NCBI GenBank assembly: GCA_038214535.1
Contig: JBBQRS010000019.1
Location: forward strand, 1 to 52,345
Source: JBBQRS01 sp038214535
GTDB taxonomy: Bacteria > Chloroflexota > Anaerolineae > CG2-30-64-16
DNA length: 52,345 nt
Direction of reading: 5' to 3'
Made by a program: the position numbers and the translations under genes. This document shows positions 16,653 through 25,068 of this stretch, piece after piece. The first letter of the stretch is position 1, and each line of letters begins with the position of its first letter. The notes below the pieces were generated by a model that saw only the letters and a program-made list of their open reading frames with translations, was not told the DNA's origin and did no database searches.

Positions 16653-17917
16653 TGCGCGCGGTTGACGATGGCCGGCCGCTGGTTGATCTGGATCGCGTCT
16701 CCAAGCGGTTCATTATCCACCTTGAGCAACAACGGTCGTTCCAGGAAGCGTTCATCCGGCTTTTTCAGAAAGATCGCGACACGGGGGAGCGCGAGTTCTG
16801 GTCGCTGAAGGACGTGACGTTCTCGGTGGCGAAGGGCGATTGCTTCGGGATCATCGGGCCGAACGGGTCGGGCAAGAGCACGATGCTGAAGATCATCAGC
16901 GGTATCCTCCAGCCGACCAGCGGGGAGGTGACCACGCGAGGACGGATCGCTTCGTTGCTGGAACTTGGCTCGGGGTTTCACCCCGATCTGACGGGCCGGG
17001 AGAACATTTTCCTGAACGCTTCGGTACACGGGCTGACTCGGACGCAGGTGCTGGAACGGCTGGACGACATCATCGCGTTTTCCGAATTGGGCGATTTCAT
17101 TGATATGCCGATCCGGCATTACTCGTCGGGGATGTACGTCCGGCTGGGGTTCGCCGTCGCCATTCACACCGAGCCGGACCTGTTGCTGGTGGATGAAGTG
17201 CTGGCGGTAGGTGACGCTTCCTTCCAGCTCAAATGCCTGGAAGCGATTGGGGAGTTCCGGGCCAACGGCGGGACGCTGCTGCTGGTGTCGCACGATCTGG
17301 GCACGGTGCAGGCGATATGCAATCGCGCGATGTGGTTAGAAGATGGGCAGGTGCAGGCGGTCGGCAGCCCCACCGATGTGGTGATGGCCTATCTGAACCA
17401 GGTGGCGGAGAAACATGATGCTGAGGCCGGCGCGCGTCCGTTGCCCAGCCTGGAGCATGGGCGGCGCTGGGGCACCGGCAAGGTGAGCATAAGTAAGGTG
17501 GAACTGTGTGACGTCAACGGCACGCCGCGGAGGGTATTCGTCACCGGCGCGACGATGCTCGTGAGGCTGACTTACCATGCCGAGGGGCGTGTGGCCGATC
17601 CGATTTTCGGCCTGGCGATTCACGATCAGGCGGGGACACACATCTGCGGGCCGAACAGCGATTTCGGCGGGCTGCACATCCCCTACGTGGAAGGGGAAGG
17701 CGTTGTGACCTATGCGATGCCCAGCCTGCCGCTGCTGGAAGGTTCATACTGGTTATCGGTTTCGACGCATAACCGCGAGGACAGCGAGATGTATGACTAT
17801 CACGATCGCGCCTATCCGTTCCGGGTGCATCGCGGGGCTTCGCGTGAACGGTATGGCCTGGTGGCGTTAGGCGGCGCGTGGGTTGCCGGAGATGGAAAGC
17901 AAGGGCATGGAACCTGA
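16652..17917 (+). CDS. ABC exporter ATPase with C-terminal carbohydrate-binding domain (Wzt-like)
   Basis: A 421-residue protein. The nucleotide-binding domain (1-250) has the Walker A GPNGSGKST at residues 69-77, a YSSGM signature variant, Walker B LLLVDEVLAVGD and the switch His in LLVSHDLG. Residues about 275-405 form a beta-sandwich like the Wzt C-terminal domain, which in O-antigen systems binds the modified non-reducing end of the chain. That tail and the nearby methyltransferases fit export of a methyl-capped glycan, an inference from known Wzt systems. The start is ATG 16652 behind GAGGAGG (16641-16647). It overlaps the next gene by up to 26 bases. Confidence 0.92.
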   Translation: MRAVDDGRPLVDLDRVSKRFIIHLEQQRSFQEAFIRLFQKDRDTGEREFWSLKDVTFSVAKGDCFGIIGPNGSGKSTMLKIISGILQPTSGEVTTRGRIASLLELGSGFHPDLTGRENIFLNASVHGLTRTQVLERLDDIIAFSELGDFIDMPIRHYSSGMYVRLGFAVAIHTEPDLLLVDEVLAVGDASFQLKCLEAIGEFRANGGTLLLVSHDLGTVQAICNRAMWLEDGQVQAVGSPTDVVMAYLNQVAEKHDAEAGARPLPSLEHGRRWGTGKVSISKVELCDVNGTPRRVFVTGATMLVRLTYHAEGRVADPIFGLAIHDQAGTHICGPNSDFGGLHIPYVEGEGVVTYAMPSLPLLEGSYWLSVSTHNREDSEMYDYHDRAYPFRVHRGASRERYGLVALGGAWVAGDGKQGHGT

Positions 17918-20882
17918 GCCGGGGGGGGGCGGGTCGCGAGGCGACGGCGCGCTGACCGTGGTCGCGTACGCCGCGGATCCGTGGGAAAGCGCCTGCCCGA
18001 CGTTGCGACTCAGCGGGCCGTGTACGGCGGCAGGCATTACGCTGTCGCAGGGCGCGCGCTGGGCCGGCGACACGCTGGAAGCGCGACCGGAACTGGTGGA
18101 CGAAGCCGATCTGGTCGTCATCCAGCGCGATTTTCCGCGCTTTGTTGCGGAATACGCGCAGGTGATGGCGCGGGCGCGCCGACAGGGCAAGCCGGTGATC
18201 TACGATCTGGATGACGTGCTGTATGACCTGCCCGCCGACCACGCGGATGTGCGCCACTATCGCCCGGTGCGGATTGCGATGCTGCTGGCCATGGTGGAAG
18301 CTGATGCAGTGACGGTGAGCACGCCGGCGCTGCGCGAGTTTCTTACCCCGTATCACCCCAACGTCTACGTGCTGCCCAACTACCTGAACGACCGGCTGTG
18401 GACCGTAAGAGAGGCATCATGGCAGGTCGAGGCGTGCCCCGTTGTCGTGGGTTATATGGGCAGTGGCACGCATAGTGTGGACCTGGATATGATCGCGCCG
18501 GCGCTGCTGCGGACGGCGGAGCGCTTTGGCGAGGCCATCGAAATCCGGTTTATGGGCAGGACGCCGCCGCCCGCGGCGATTGCCGGTCTCCCTAATGTCG
18601 TGTGGGACCGGGCACGCTATCTGGATTACGCCGAGTTTGCCGCCTGGTTCGGCGCGCAGCGGTTGGATATCGGGCTGGCGCCGCTGTGCGACACCCCGTT
18701 CAACCAGGGCAAGAGTTGGATCAAATACCTGGAGTATACGGCGGTGGGCGCCGCCGGGATTTATAGTCGGGTCGCGCCATATGAGGCGGTGATCACGGGC
18801 GAGAACGGGTTGTTGGCGGGCGCGCTCGACGAGTGGGAAGCCGCGCTGGCTCGCCTAATTGCGAATACGGATGAGCGCCGCGAGGTTGCGACCAACGCGC
18901 GCGAGGATGTGTGCGGTCACTGGTTATTGTCGGATCATGCGGACGCATGGCGGCGCGTGTATGCCGGGGTATTGGCCGCGCGTCCCGCGGTAGGCCGGGA
19001 GAAGTGTCTGCTCCAGGCTGTTGCCACTGTACAGTTATGGCAGGCGGAAGACGACGAGCGACTCGCAGGCGAACAGCGTGCGGCGGACGCGTTGCGCGAG
19101 CAGGTCGCCGGGCTGGAACGGCGTGCGGTGAACCTGGCCGCACAGTCGGAGAGTTATCGGTTACAGATGGAGGAGTTGGCGGCGCGTGGGGCGCGTCAGG
19201 AGGAAGCGATTGGCTGGCTGGGGGCGGAGTTGCGCCAGGTGCGCGGCTCGATTACGTGGCGCGGCACCGAGCCGGTACGCCAGGCGTATGCGGGCATCCA
19301 GCGTTTGCAACGGTCTTTGAAGAGGACGACCGCGCTGCCGGAAGCGGCCGCCGAGCAGTCGGTCGAAGATCGCGTGACTCAACCGGAAGCCCCGCCGGTT
19401 GAGTCGCCCGCGCCCGAAACGCCGGAGGAAGCGCTGGTCCCGTTCGAACGCGATAGCTTCTTCTGGACGGAAGAGCGTTACCGCGCGGTCGCCGCGCTGC
19501 CCGTATCCCCGGTCACCGATATTATTATTTGCGTCGGTAAGAACACCCAGATGGCCGAGCGCTGTGTGGCTGCCGTGCGCCGCAACACCGCCCCGGCGAC
19601 GTATCAACTGCGGCTGGTGGTTCACGAGGAGGATCGGCCCGGCTTGAGCGCGCAGTTGACGGACGGCGCGGATGTCATTGTACATACCATGACGCATTTC
19701 AATTTCGCGCGGGCGAACAACCTGGCGATGGCGCGGTGCGCAGGCGATGTGGTATTGCTGAATGACGATACGGAACCTGCCGCGGGCTGGCTGGAGCGGT
19801 TGCGCACGGATTCGCGCGGCTACGCGCTGACCGCCGCCCGCACAGGGTATCAGTGTTCGGGCAACCCCGACTTGTGGGGTGAGGGCGACGCCCGGCTGAC
19901 CTGGTATCCGGTGAATATGTTTTGCGCCTTCATCCCCCGCCGCGTGCGTGATGTGGTTGGTTTGCTGGAGGAGGAGTTTGCCTATTACGGCGGTGAGGAT
20001 GTGGACTATTCGGCGCGGGCGTTGCAGCATGGGTTCCCGCTGGTGGTTTCCTCGGCCTTTGTCTATCATGCCGGCACGCAATCGTTCGGTCCCCAAAAAG
20101 AGCGGCTGATGCGCGAGTCGGACAAGATCATTACCGAACGCTATGGGCTGCGACCGCCGTTCGATCTCTCATCGGTGAAGCCGCCGGCTTCGGTGATTAT
20201 TGCGACGCGGAACCGGGCCGCACAGTTGCCCCGGGCCGCGCAATCCATCCTGACGGGGTTGTATCCCGAAATCGAGCTGATGATCGTGGATGACGCATCT
20301 ACGGATGAGACGCCGGAGGTCGTGGCGGCGCTGCAAGCGATGGATCCGCGGGTGATTGGCATCCGGCTGCCGAAGCAGGGTGGGGCGGTGCGCGCCCGTC
20401 AGCGCGGGGTGGCCGCCTCGCGCGGGCAGTTTATCGCGTTTATGGATGACGATGACCTGGCCTGGCCCAACCGCATCCTTGCGCCGTTGCAATATATCAT
20501 GACGCGCCCGAACCTTGATGCGGTCTATTGCGCGTTTGATATCGTGTCTGAGATGGGGCGGACACGGGGGCGCACGCTGCCGTTTGACGCAGGGGATTAC
20601 CTGAACATGAAGTTCGACATTGGGTCGGGGATTCTGTTGTTGCGCCGTCAACTGATCGAGGATGTGCCGTTTATGGCGCAGTATGAGCGAGCCATTGACT
20701 TCGATTGGGTGTTTCGGGTGGTGCGCCACGGTTATCAGATTGATTATTGCCCCGCGGTGGTGCTCGATTACAACCGATCGGGACCCGGCGAGGCGCATCT
20801 ATCGGGCAATGAGGCTGCGGTTCGTGTTCACGGCGAGATTCAGGAACGCGAACGCTTGATGCGAGATTTTGGCCGGAAGTAG
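17892..20882 (+). CDS. Triple-domain glycosyltransferase (GT4-like, coiled coil, two GT2 domains)
   Basis: A 996-residue cytoplasmic protein. Residues about 20-365 are a GT-B-like domain with PVIYDLDDVLYDLP and LNDRLW. Residues about 375-440 are rich in E, R, A and Q and look like a coiled coil. A Pro/Glu-rich hinge is followed by a first GT2 domain (about 535-745, VTDIIICVGKN, with LLNDDTEPAAGW and DVDYSARAL). A second GT2 domain (about 760-985) has SVIIATRNR, DDASTDETPEV and AFMDDDDLAWPNR. The order suggests several successive sugar additions by one polypeptide, perhaps repeating-unit polymerisation. ATG 17892 and ATG 17907 are both possible starts inside the end of the Wzt gene. Six bases separate it from the next GT2. 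Confidence 0.82.
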   Translation: MESKGMEPEPGGGGSRGDGALTVVAYAADPWESACPTLRLSGPCTAAGITLSQGARWAGDTLEARPELVDEADLVVIQRDFPRFVAEYAQVMARARRQGKPVIYDLDDVLYDLPADHADVRHYRPVRIAMLLAMVEADAVTVSTPALREFLTPYHPNVYVLPNYLNDRLWTVREASWQVEACPVVVGYMGSGTHSVDLDMIAPALLRTAERFGEAIEIRFMGRTPPPAAIAGLPNVVWDRARYLDYAEFAAWFGAQRLDIGLAPLCDTPFNQGKSWIKYLEYTAVGAAGIYSRVAPYEAVITGENGLLAGALDEWEAALARLIANTDERREVATNAREDVCGHWLLSDHADAWRRVYAGVLAARPAVGREKCLLQAVATVQLWQAEDDERLAGEQRAADALREQVAGLERRAVNLAAQSESYRLQMEELAARGARQEEAIGWLGAELRQVRGSITWRGTEPVRQAYAGIQRLQRSLKRTTALPEAAAEQSVEDRVTQPEAPPVESPAPETPEEALVPFERDSFFWTEERYRAVAALPVSPVTDIIICVGKNTQMAERCVAAVRRNTAPATYQLRLVVHEEDRPGLSAQLTDGADVIVHTMTHFNFARANNLAMARCAGDVVLLNDDTEPAAGWLERLRTDSRGYALTAARTGYQCSGNPDLWGEGDARLTWYPVNMFCAFIPRRVRDVVGLLEEEFAYYGGEDVDYSARALQHGFPLVVSSAFVYHAGTQSFGPQKERLMRESDKIITERYGLRPPFDLSSVKPPASVIIATRNRAAQLPRAAQSILTGLYPEIELMIVDDASTDETPEVVAALQAMDPRVIGIRLPKQGGAVRARQRGVAASRGQFIAFMDDDDLAWPNRILAPLQYIMTRPNLDAVYCAFDIVSEMGRTRGRTLPFDAGDYLNMKFDIGSGILLLRRQLIEDVPFMAQYERAIDFDWVFRVVRHGYQIDYCPAVVLDYNRSGPGEAHLSGNEAAVRVHGEIQERERLMRDFGRK

Positions 20883-20887
20883 GCGCG

Positions 20888-21967
20888 GTGTATCTTAAAC
20901 GCGCCTGGTATCGGCTTGCCAACCCCGCCCGGCGGCTTGCCGTGACGCTGCGATATGAAGGCGGCGCTGCTGCGATAGATCTGTTTCGGCAGCGTTATCG
21001 CCCGAACCCGGCCGATTTCCTTCCCCTCGAATCGACTCTTTCCCTGCCGGAAGCGACGATCCTGCCGGCGCGCACCCCCCCACGCGTGTCGGTCATCGTG
21101 CGGACGCGCAACCGGCCCGCGCTGTTGGAGCAGGCGCTGATCAGCCTCGCGCATCAAGTTTTCACCGATTTTGAGGCGGTCATTGTCAATGATGGCGAAG
21201 TGTCCGTTGAACCCGTCCTGGAGAGGCTGGAAGGATATGTGCGGCTGCAACGCACCGGCGGAGGGTCGGGTCGGGGACGTACGGCGGCCCTTAATGTGGG
21301 ATTGGCGGCGGCGCGTGGTCGGTGGATCGCTTATCTTGATGATGATGATATCGTTTACCCGGATCATCTGGCGCGCCTGATGGGTGCGTTGGGTGATGGG
21401 ATTGCGCGAGCGGCCTATACGGATGCCAACCGGGCGCTGTGCTGGTCGGATTTGCAGCGCGATCAGATGTTGTTGCGCCTGGGATGCCTGTCGCAAGCGT
21501 TTGATTTTGATCGGCTGGTTGTGGATAATTGGATTCCGAACATGGCATTCATGCACGCGGCGGACTGTCTCGACACGGTTGGGGTTTACGATGAGCGATT
21601 GGATCTCTTCGAAGATTGGGATTTCTTGATTCGATTGGGGCGCGCCTATCCGCTGCGGCATTGCGCGCACACCACTTGCGAATATCGCTATCGGTTTGGG
21701 CGATTGCCGGAAGAGAGTCGAAGTGCGCTGAGGCGGCGGTGGGAGGTGCTTGAGGCGACGCAGGCGATCTATGCGCGGTACCCGACAGCTTCGCGCGAGC
21801 TGAACGCCCGGCGGAGACTCACGCTGTCGGCGCTCCGGCAAGATATCGAAGAGGTTCGGCGGATTGAGGAGACGGTCGCTGATCCGATACACAGAGATTT
21901 GCTGATCACGGCCCTGACCGGGCGGTTCCCTGTCTCGCCGGCGCTTTCGCATCGCTTCCCCGGCTAG
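20888..21967 (+). CDS. Glycosyltransferase family 2
   Basis: A 359-residue GT2. After a basic N-terminus, SVIVRTRNRPALLEQAL (about 68) opens the GT-A fold. VNDGEVSVEP takes the place of the usual DDGSTD. YLDDDDIVYPDHLARLM is the metal-binding motif and LFEDWDFLIRLGR the later acceptor-side motif. It starts with GTG at 20888, five bases after the stop of the triple-domain enzyme, and is the last gene of that block. Its stop codon abuts a repeat copy. Sugar and acceptor unknown. Confidence 0.85.
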   Translation: MYLKRAWYRLANPARRLAVTLRYEGGAAAIDLFRQRYRPNPADFLPLESTLSLPEATILPARTPPRVSVIVRTRNRPALLEQALISLAHQVFTDFEAVIVNDGEVSVEPVLERLEGYVRLQRTGGGSGRGRTAALNVGLAAARGRWIAYLDDDDIVYPDHLARLMGALGDGIARAAYTDANRALCWSDLQRDQMLLRLGCLSQAFDFDRLVVDNWIPNMAFMHAADCLDTVGVYDERLDLFEDWDFLIRLGRAYPLRHCAHTTCEYRYRFGRLPEESRSALRRRWEVLEATQAIYARYPTASRELNARRRLTLSALRQDIEEVRRIEETVADPIHRDLLITALTGRFPVSPALSHRFPG

Positions 21968-22027
21968 AGATGCTTCGTTGGAGCCTCACCGCAATGTGCT
22001 TTGAGTTGTCAACCCGCTCAGCATGAC
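21966..22027 (+). repeat. Interspersed repeat A, copy 2
   Basis: A single-arm copy begins within the stop codon of the GT2 and ends in CAACCCGCTCAGCATGAC. Its last 17 bases match the right arm of the inverted repeat at 47911-48045 exactly (48029-48045). The middle part is more diverged. Confidence 0.75.
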
Positions 22028-22072
22028 CGCGTTATGAGGAAACGCAGGGCATTTAACCTGCACGCCAACGCT

Positions 22073-22100
22073 TTGCCCCGACGACAACCTCGGTTATAAT
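22073..22100 (+). promoter_or_regulatory. Promoter of the DUF2723 gene
   Basis: TTGCCC at 22073-22078 and a perfect TATAAT at 22095-22100 are 16 bases apart, only 16 bases before ATG 22117, so the 5' leader would be very short. The gap 21968-22116 otherwise holds repeat A. Confidence 0.6.
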
Positions 22101-22116
22101 TTCCTCTTGAGACGTG

Positions 22117-23658
22117 ATGAACCAACATACTGCATCCATCAGTCCTGACGTCTTGCGCAGAGACACAAGATGGCTTGACCTTACCATCATCTTTGCCGGC
22201 AGTTTTGCCCTGTATGTTGCCACGCTTGCTCCGACTGTGATCTGGGGCGATGATGCTTTTCTCCAGTTCCGAGCCATCGAGGGTGATCTCAGCGCGAGCG
22301 CAGGGAGCCATCCGGCCTGGGTGCTGATCGCACACCAGTTTTCGCGTCTCCCGATTGGTGAGCCAGCCTTCCGTGTCAATCTGACCTCCGCGTTCTGGGG
22401 CGCAATCACCCTGTGCCTGCTCTACCTGATCATGAATTTGCTGGGGATTGCCCGGCCCGCGCGCTTGTTGGCGGTGGCGGCGTTTGCCGTTTCGCATACG
22501 TTCTGGGCGCACGCCGTCAGGCCGGAAGTCTACACGATGACGCTGGCGCTGGCCTCCTTGCTGATCTGGTTGGCGCTGGAATGGAGCCAACGGGGGGGCG
22601 CTGGGTGGCTGTTGGCGTTTGGCCTGGCGGTCGGCCCGGCGCTGGCGACGCACGTTTTGATACTGCTCTATGCGCCGGCACTGACGTGGTTGTTCATCGC
22701 GCAGTACAAGAAGTTTGACCGGAAGGTGCTCGGGGCGCTGGCGTTGGGCCTGTTGGTTGGCTTGATGCCGCTGACGTATCTGGTGGCGCGGGATGCCCGG
22801 ATAGAAGCATTGTCGCCGGTGGGCGCGTTGCGATGGGCGTTGTTCACCACGATGGGGTATGATTTCAGCGAGGAATTTTTTATCGTCTCCAAGGCAACGC
22901 TGAGAGCCGACCTGGCGCAATGGGTGATCTTCATTGGCTATCAGTTTGTAGGGTTGGCGCTGATCACGATCATCGTCGGGTTCGTGGGGTCGTGGCGGCG
23001 ATTGCCGCGGTGGCAAGCTGTGTTTCCGCTGCTGCTCTACGTCGTGCCCGCTGCATTCGCGTTCGGCTATCAGGTGGGCGACCGGTACGTGTTCTATTTG
23101 CCCAGCTATCTGGCGCTGGCGCTGTGGCTGGGGTTGGGCATCGAGCGGCTGTTGAAGGCGCTTGCCGGGGACAGGACAGGCATACGGCCTGCGGTCTTCG
23201 CGGCGTTGTTGGCGCTGCTTGTGGTGACGCCCGTGGTGGTGTATCGTCTGACGCCGGATGTCATGGCACGGACCGGGGTGGCGTTCAGAGAGGGACGCAT
23301 GGTTCCGGGACCGGGATCACGTTACTTCTTGCTGTGGCCGCCGAAGAACGACTACTATGACACGCGCGTGTACGCGGAGGCGGCGTTGGCTGAAGCGCCG
23401 CAAGATGGCCTTGTGCTGGCCGACCCGATCTTGGCCGCGCCGATGATGTTCTTGCAACACGTGGAAGGGGCTCGCCCCGATGTGAAGGTGGTCTACTGTT
23501 GCTGGGACATCGACGCGGTGTTGAAGGCGAACCCCGAGCGGCCCATTGCGTTGGCCGACGATTCGCCGGAGATCTATCCTGTGGAGCGACTGCGGCAGCA
23601 GTATGACATCCGGGAAAGAGCGCCGATTTACTTGCTGACGCCTCGCCTTGCCCCATAG
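22117..23658 (+). CDS. DUF2723 polytopic membrane protein (TMEM260/PMT-like)
   Basis: A 513-residue protein with about 11 predicted helices. The N-terminus has VATLAPTVIWGDDAFLQF and, after it, SHPAWVLIAHQFSRLP, the acidic-loop and His-Pro pattern of DUF2723. AFRVNLTSAFWGAITL follows, also typical. Eukaryotic members (TMEM260) are protein O-mannosyltransferases, and bacterial members are thought to be GT-C enzymes using polyprenyl-phosphate sugars. The soluble C-terminus (about 395-513) is short. GTG 22114 is a possible alternative start. It begins a third sub-block and may glycosylate an exported protein or glycan; the substrate is not visible in sequence. Confidence 0.78.
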   Translation: MNQHTASISPDVLRRDTRWLDLTIIFAGSFALYVATLAPTVIWGDDAFLQFRAIEGDLSASAGSHPAWVLIAHQFSRLPIGEPAFRVNLTSAFWGAITLCLLYLIMNLLGIARPARLLAVAAFAVSHTFWAHAVRPEVYTMTLALASLLIWLALEWSQRGGAGWLLAFGLAVGPALATHVLILLYAPALTWLFIAQYKKFDRKVLGALALGLLVGLMPLTYLVARDARIEALSPVGALRWALFTTMGYDFSEEFFIVSKATLRADLAQWVIFIGYQFVGLALITIIVGFVGSWRRLPRWQAVFPLLLYVVPAAFAFGYQVGDRYVFYLPSYLALALWLGLGIERLLKALAGDRTGIRPAVFAALLALLVVTPVVVYRLTPDVMARTGVAFREGRMVPGPGSRYFLLWPPKNDYYDTRVYAEAALAEAPQDGLVLADPILAAPMMFLQHVEGARPDVKVVYCCWDIDAVLKANPERPIALADDSPEIYPVERLRQQYDIRERAPIYLLTPRLAP

Positions 23659-23714
23659 TAAGGCGCGCCAGATTGGCGCCGGCAACGTGTTATGCTAACC
23701 GAGAGGGTGTGTAG

Positions 23715-25028
23715 ATGAGCGATCGAGTATCACGGAGAGATGTGTCGTTGTGGAATGTGGTTGTGATTTTGTTCGTGCTATTGCTCATGCCGTTGACTGC
23801 GGCTGCGAGTCCACGAGGGGCGCAAGAAGAACCGCCGATGACGCCCGTGGTTGAGACGGCGGTATCGCCTGTTGAAACGGCCTTGCCACCGGAAGAGAGC
23901 CTTGCGGCGACCTTGCAACCGGCCGTTGCCACGGCGCAGTTATACTTCCCATATGTGACGAGAGGACCGACGCCGCCTCAACGCATCGGTTACAATGTGC
24001 TGGATACCAACATTGCGCGTTACCCGGATGCTTACCAGCTTGACGGGGGGTGGTATCTGAATTGGTCGGTGCAGATCAGCCCGCTGCGACCGCGGGGCAT
24101 GGAGTTCGTGCAGACGATCCGCGTACACCAAAAGCTCACCTGCCCATTGTGGAGCGCGGACGCCTGGAATCGCGATGTGTGCCCTTACGCGCAGCCGTAT
24201 GACTACATCATTCACCCCGCGTGGACGACGATTGCCGCGGCGGCGCGGGCGAATCCGGGCGCGCTCTGGTTGATCGGCAATGAGATGGACCGGCGCGATT
24301 GGAAGGTGAACAGTGTACCGCCATCTACCTCGGGCCAGGATGAAACTCTGCCGGAGACGTATGCAGTCGCCTATCACGATCTCTATAGTTTGATTAAGAG
24401 CGTTGATCCGAGCGCGCAGGTCGCGATCGGCGGCGTCATCCAACCGACTCCACAACGACTGACGTACCTATCCCGCGTGTGGGATGCTTATCTGAGTAAG
24501 TATGGCACGACGATGCCGGTAGATGTGTGGAACATCCATAATTTCATCTTGCCGGAACACGAAGATGGTCGCGGAGCGGGCGTGCCGCCGGGGATTTCGG
24601 GCGATGGCATCATATATAAATCCTCGCTGAAGCACGTGGATATGGAGATATTCGGTCAGCAGATCAGGGCTTTTCGCGGCTGGATGAAGGATCGGGGCCA
24701 GCAGAATAAACCCCTGATTGTCTCCGAGTATGGCGTGTTGTATCCTGAATGGTATCAGTCGGCGTTCGACGCGGAGCGAGTTGGCAATTTCATGATTGAC
24801 ACGTTCGACTATTATCTTAATACCACGGATTGTCAACTGGGCATGTCGTCGGATGGCTGCCGGCTGGTGCAGCGATGGGCGTGGTACAGCCTGGACGATG
24901 ACGGAGCATGGTCGGGCAGCGGGCTGAACGAGTACGGCGCGCTGTTCAATCGAAATACGACCCGGATCACCGATACGGGGGTCCGGTATCGCGACTGGGT
25001 TGCGGCGCATCGCGGCGCGCTGAATTAG
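23715..25028 (+). CDS. Secreted GH-A-type glycoside hydrolase-like protein
   Basis: A 437-residue exported protein. The signal (about 1-33) ends near PLTAAAS. A Pro/Glu/Thr/Ala linker carries a LYFPYV box near 76-81, and the rest is a TIM-barrel-like domain. Candidate catalytic residues are Glu190 in IGNEMDR and Glu338 in VSEYGVL, the acid/base and nucleophile spacing of clan GH-A. Cysteines at about residues 138, 155, 376 and 384 may pair. A GAGAGGGTG site precedes ATG 23715. It is set between two membrane glycosyltransferases and so is presumably expressed with them, perhaps trimming or remodelling the surface glycan. The GH family is not assigned. Confidence 0.72.
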   Translation: MSDRVSRRDVSLWNVVVILFVLLLMPLTAAASPRGAQEEPPMTPVVETAVSPVETALPPEESLAATLQPAVATAQLYFPYVTRGPTPPQRIGYNVLDTNIARYPDAYQLDGGWYLNWSVQISPLRPRGMEFVQTIRVHQKLTCPLWSADAWNRDVCPYAQPYDYIIHPAWTTIAAAARANPGALWLIGNEMDRRDWKVNSVPPSTSGQDETLPETYAVAYHDLYSLIKSVDPSAQVAIGGVIQPTPQRLTYLSRVWDAYLSKYGTTMPVDVWNIHNFILPEHEDGRGAGVPPGISGDGIIYKSSLKHVDMEIFGQQIRAFRGWMKDRGQQNKPLIVSEYGVLYPEWYQSAFDAERVGNFMIDTFDYYLNTTDCQLGMSSDGCRLVQRWAWYSLDDDGAWSGSGLNEYGALFNRNTTRITDTGVRYRDWVAAHRGALN

Positions 25029-25068
25029 GCCCGTCGCGGTTGCCGGATGCGCCTGAGGAAGAGCAGCC

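Noticed and set aside
17883..17917. Frameshift between Wzt and the triple-domain glycosyltransferase
   Set aside because: Wzt is complete at its C-terminal domain and the next gene has its own starts; this is a normal overlap.
20840..21952. 370-residue frame on the - strand
   Set aside because: Antisense to the GT2 at 20888, Arg/Gln/Pro-rich, no family resemblance.
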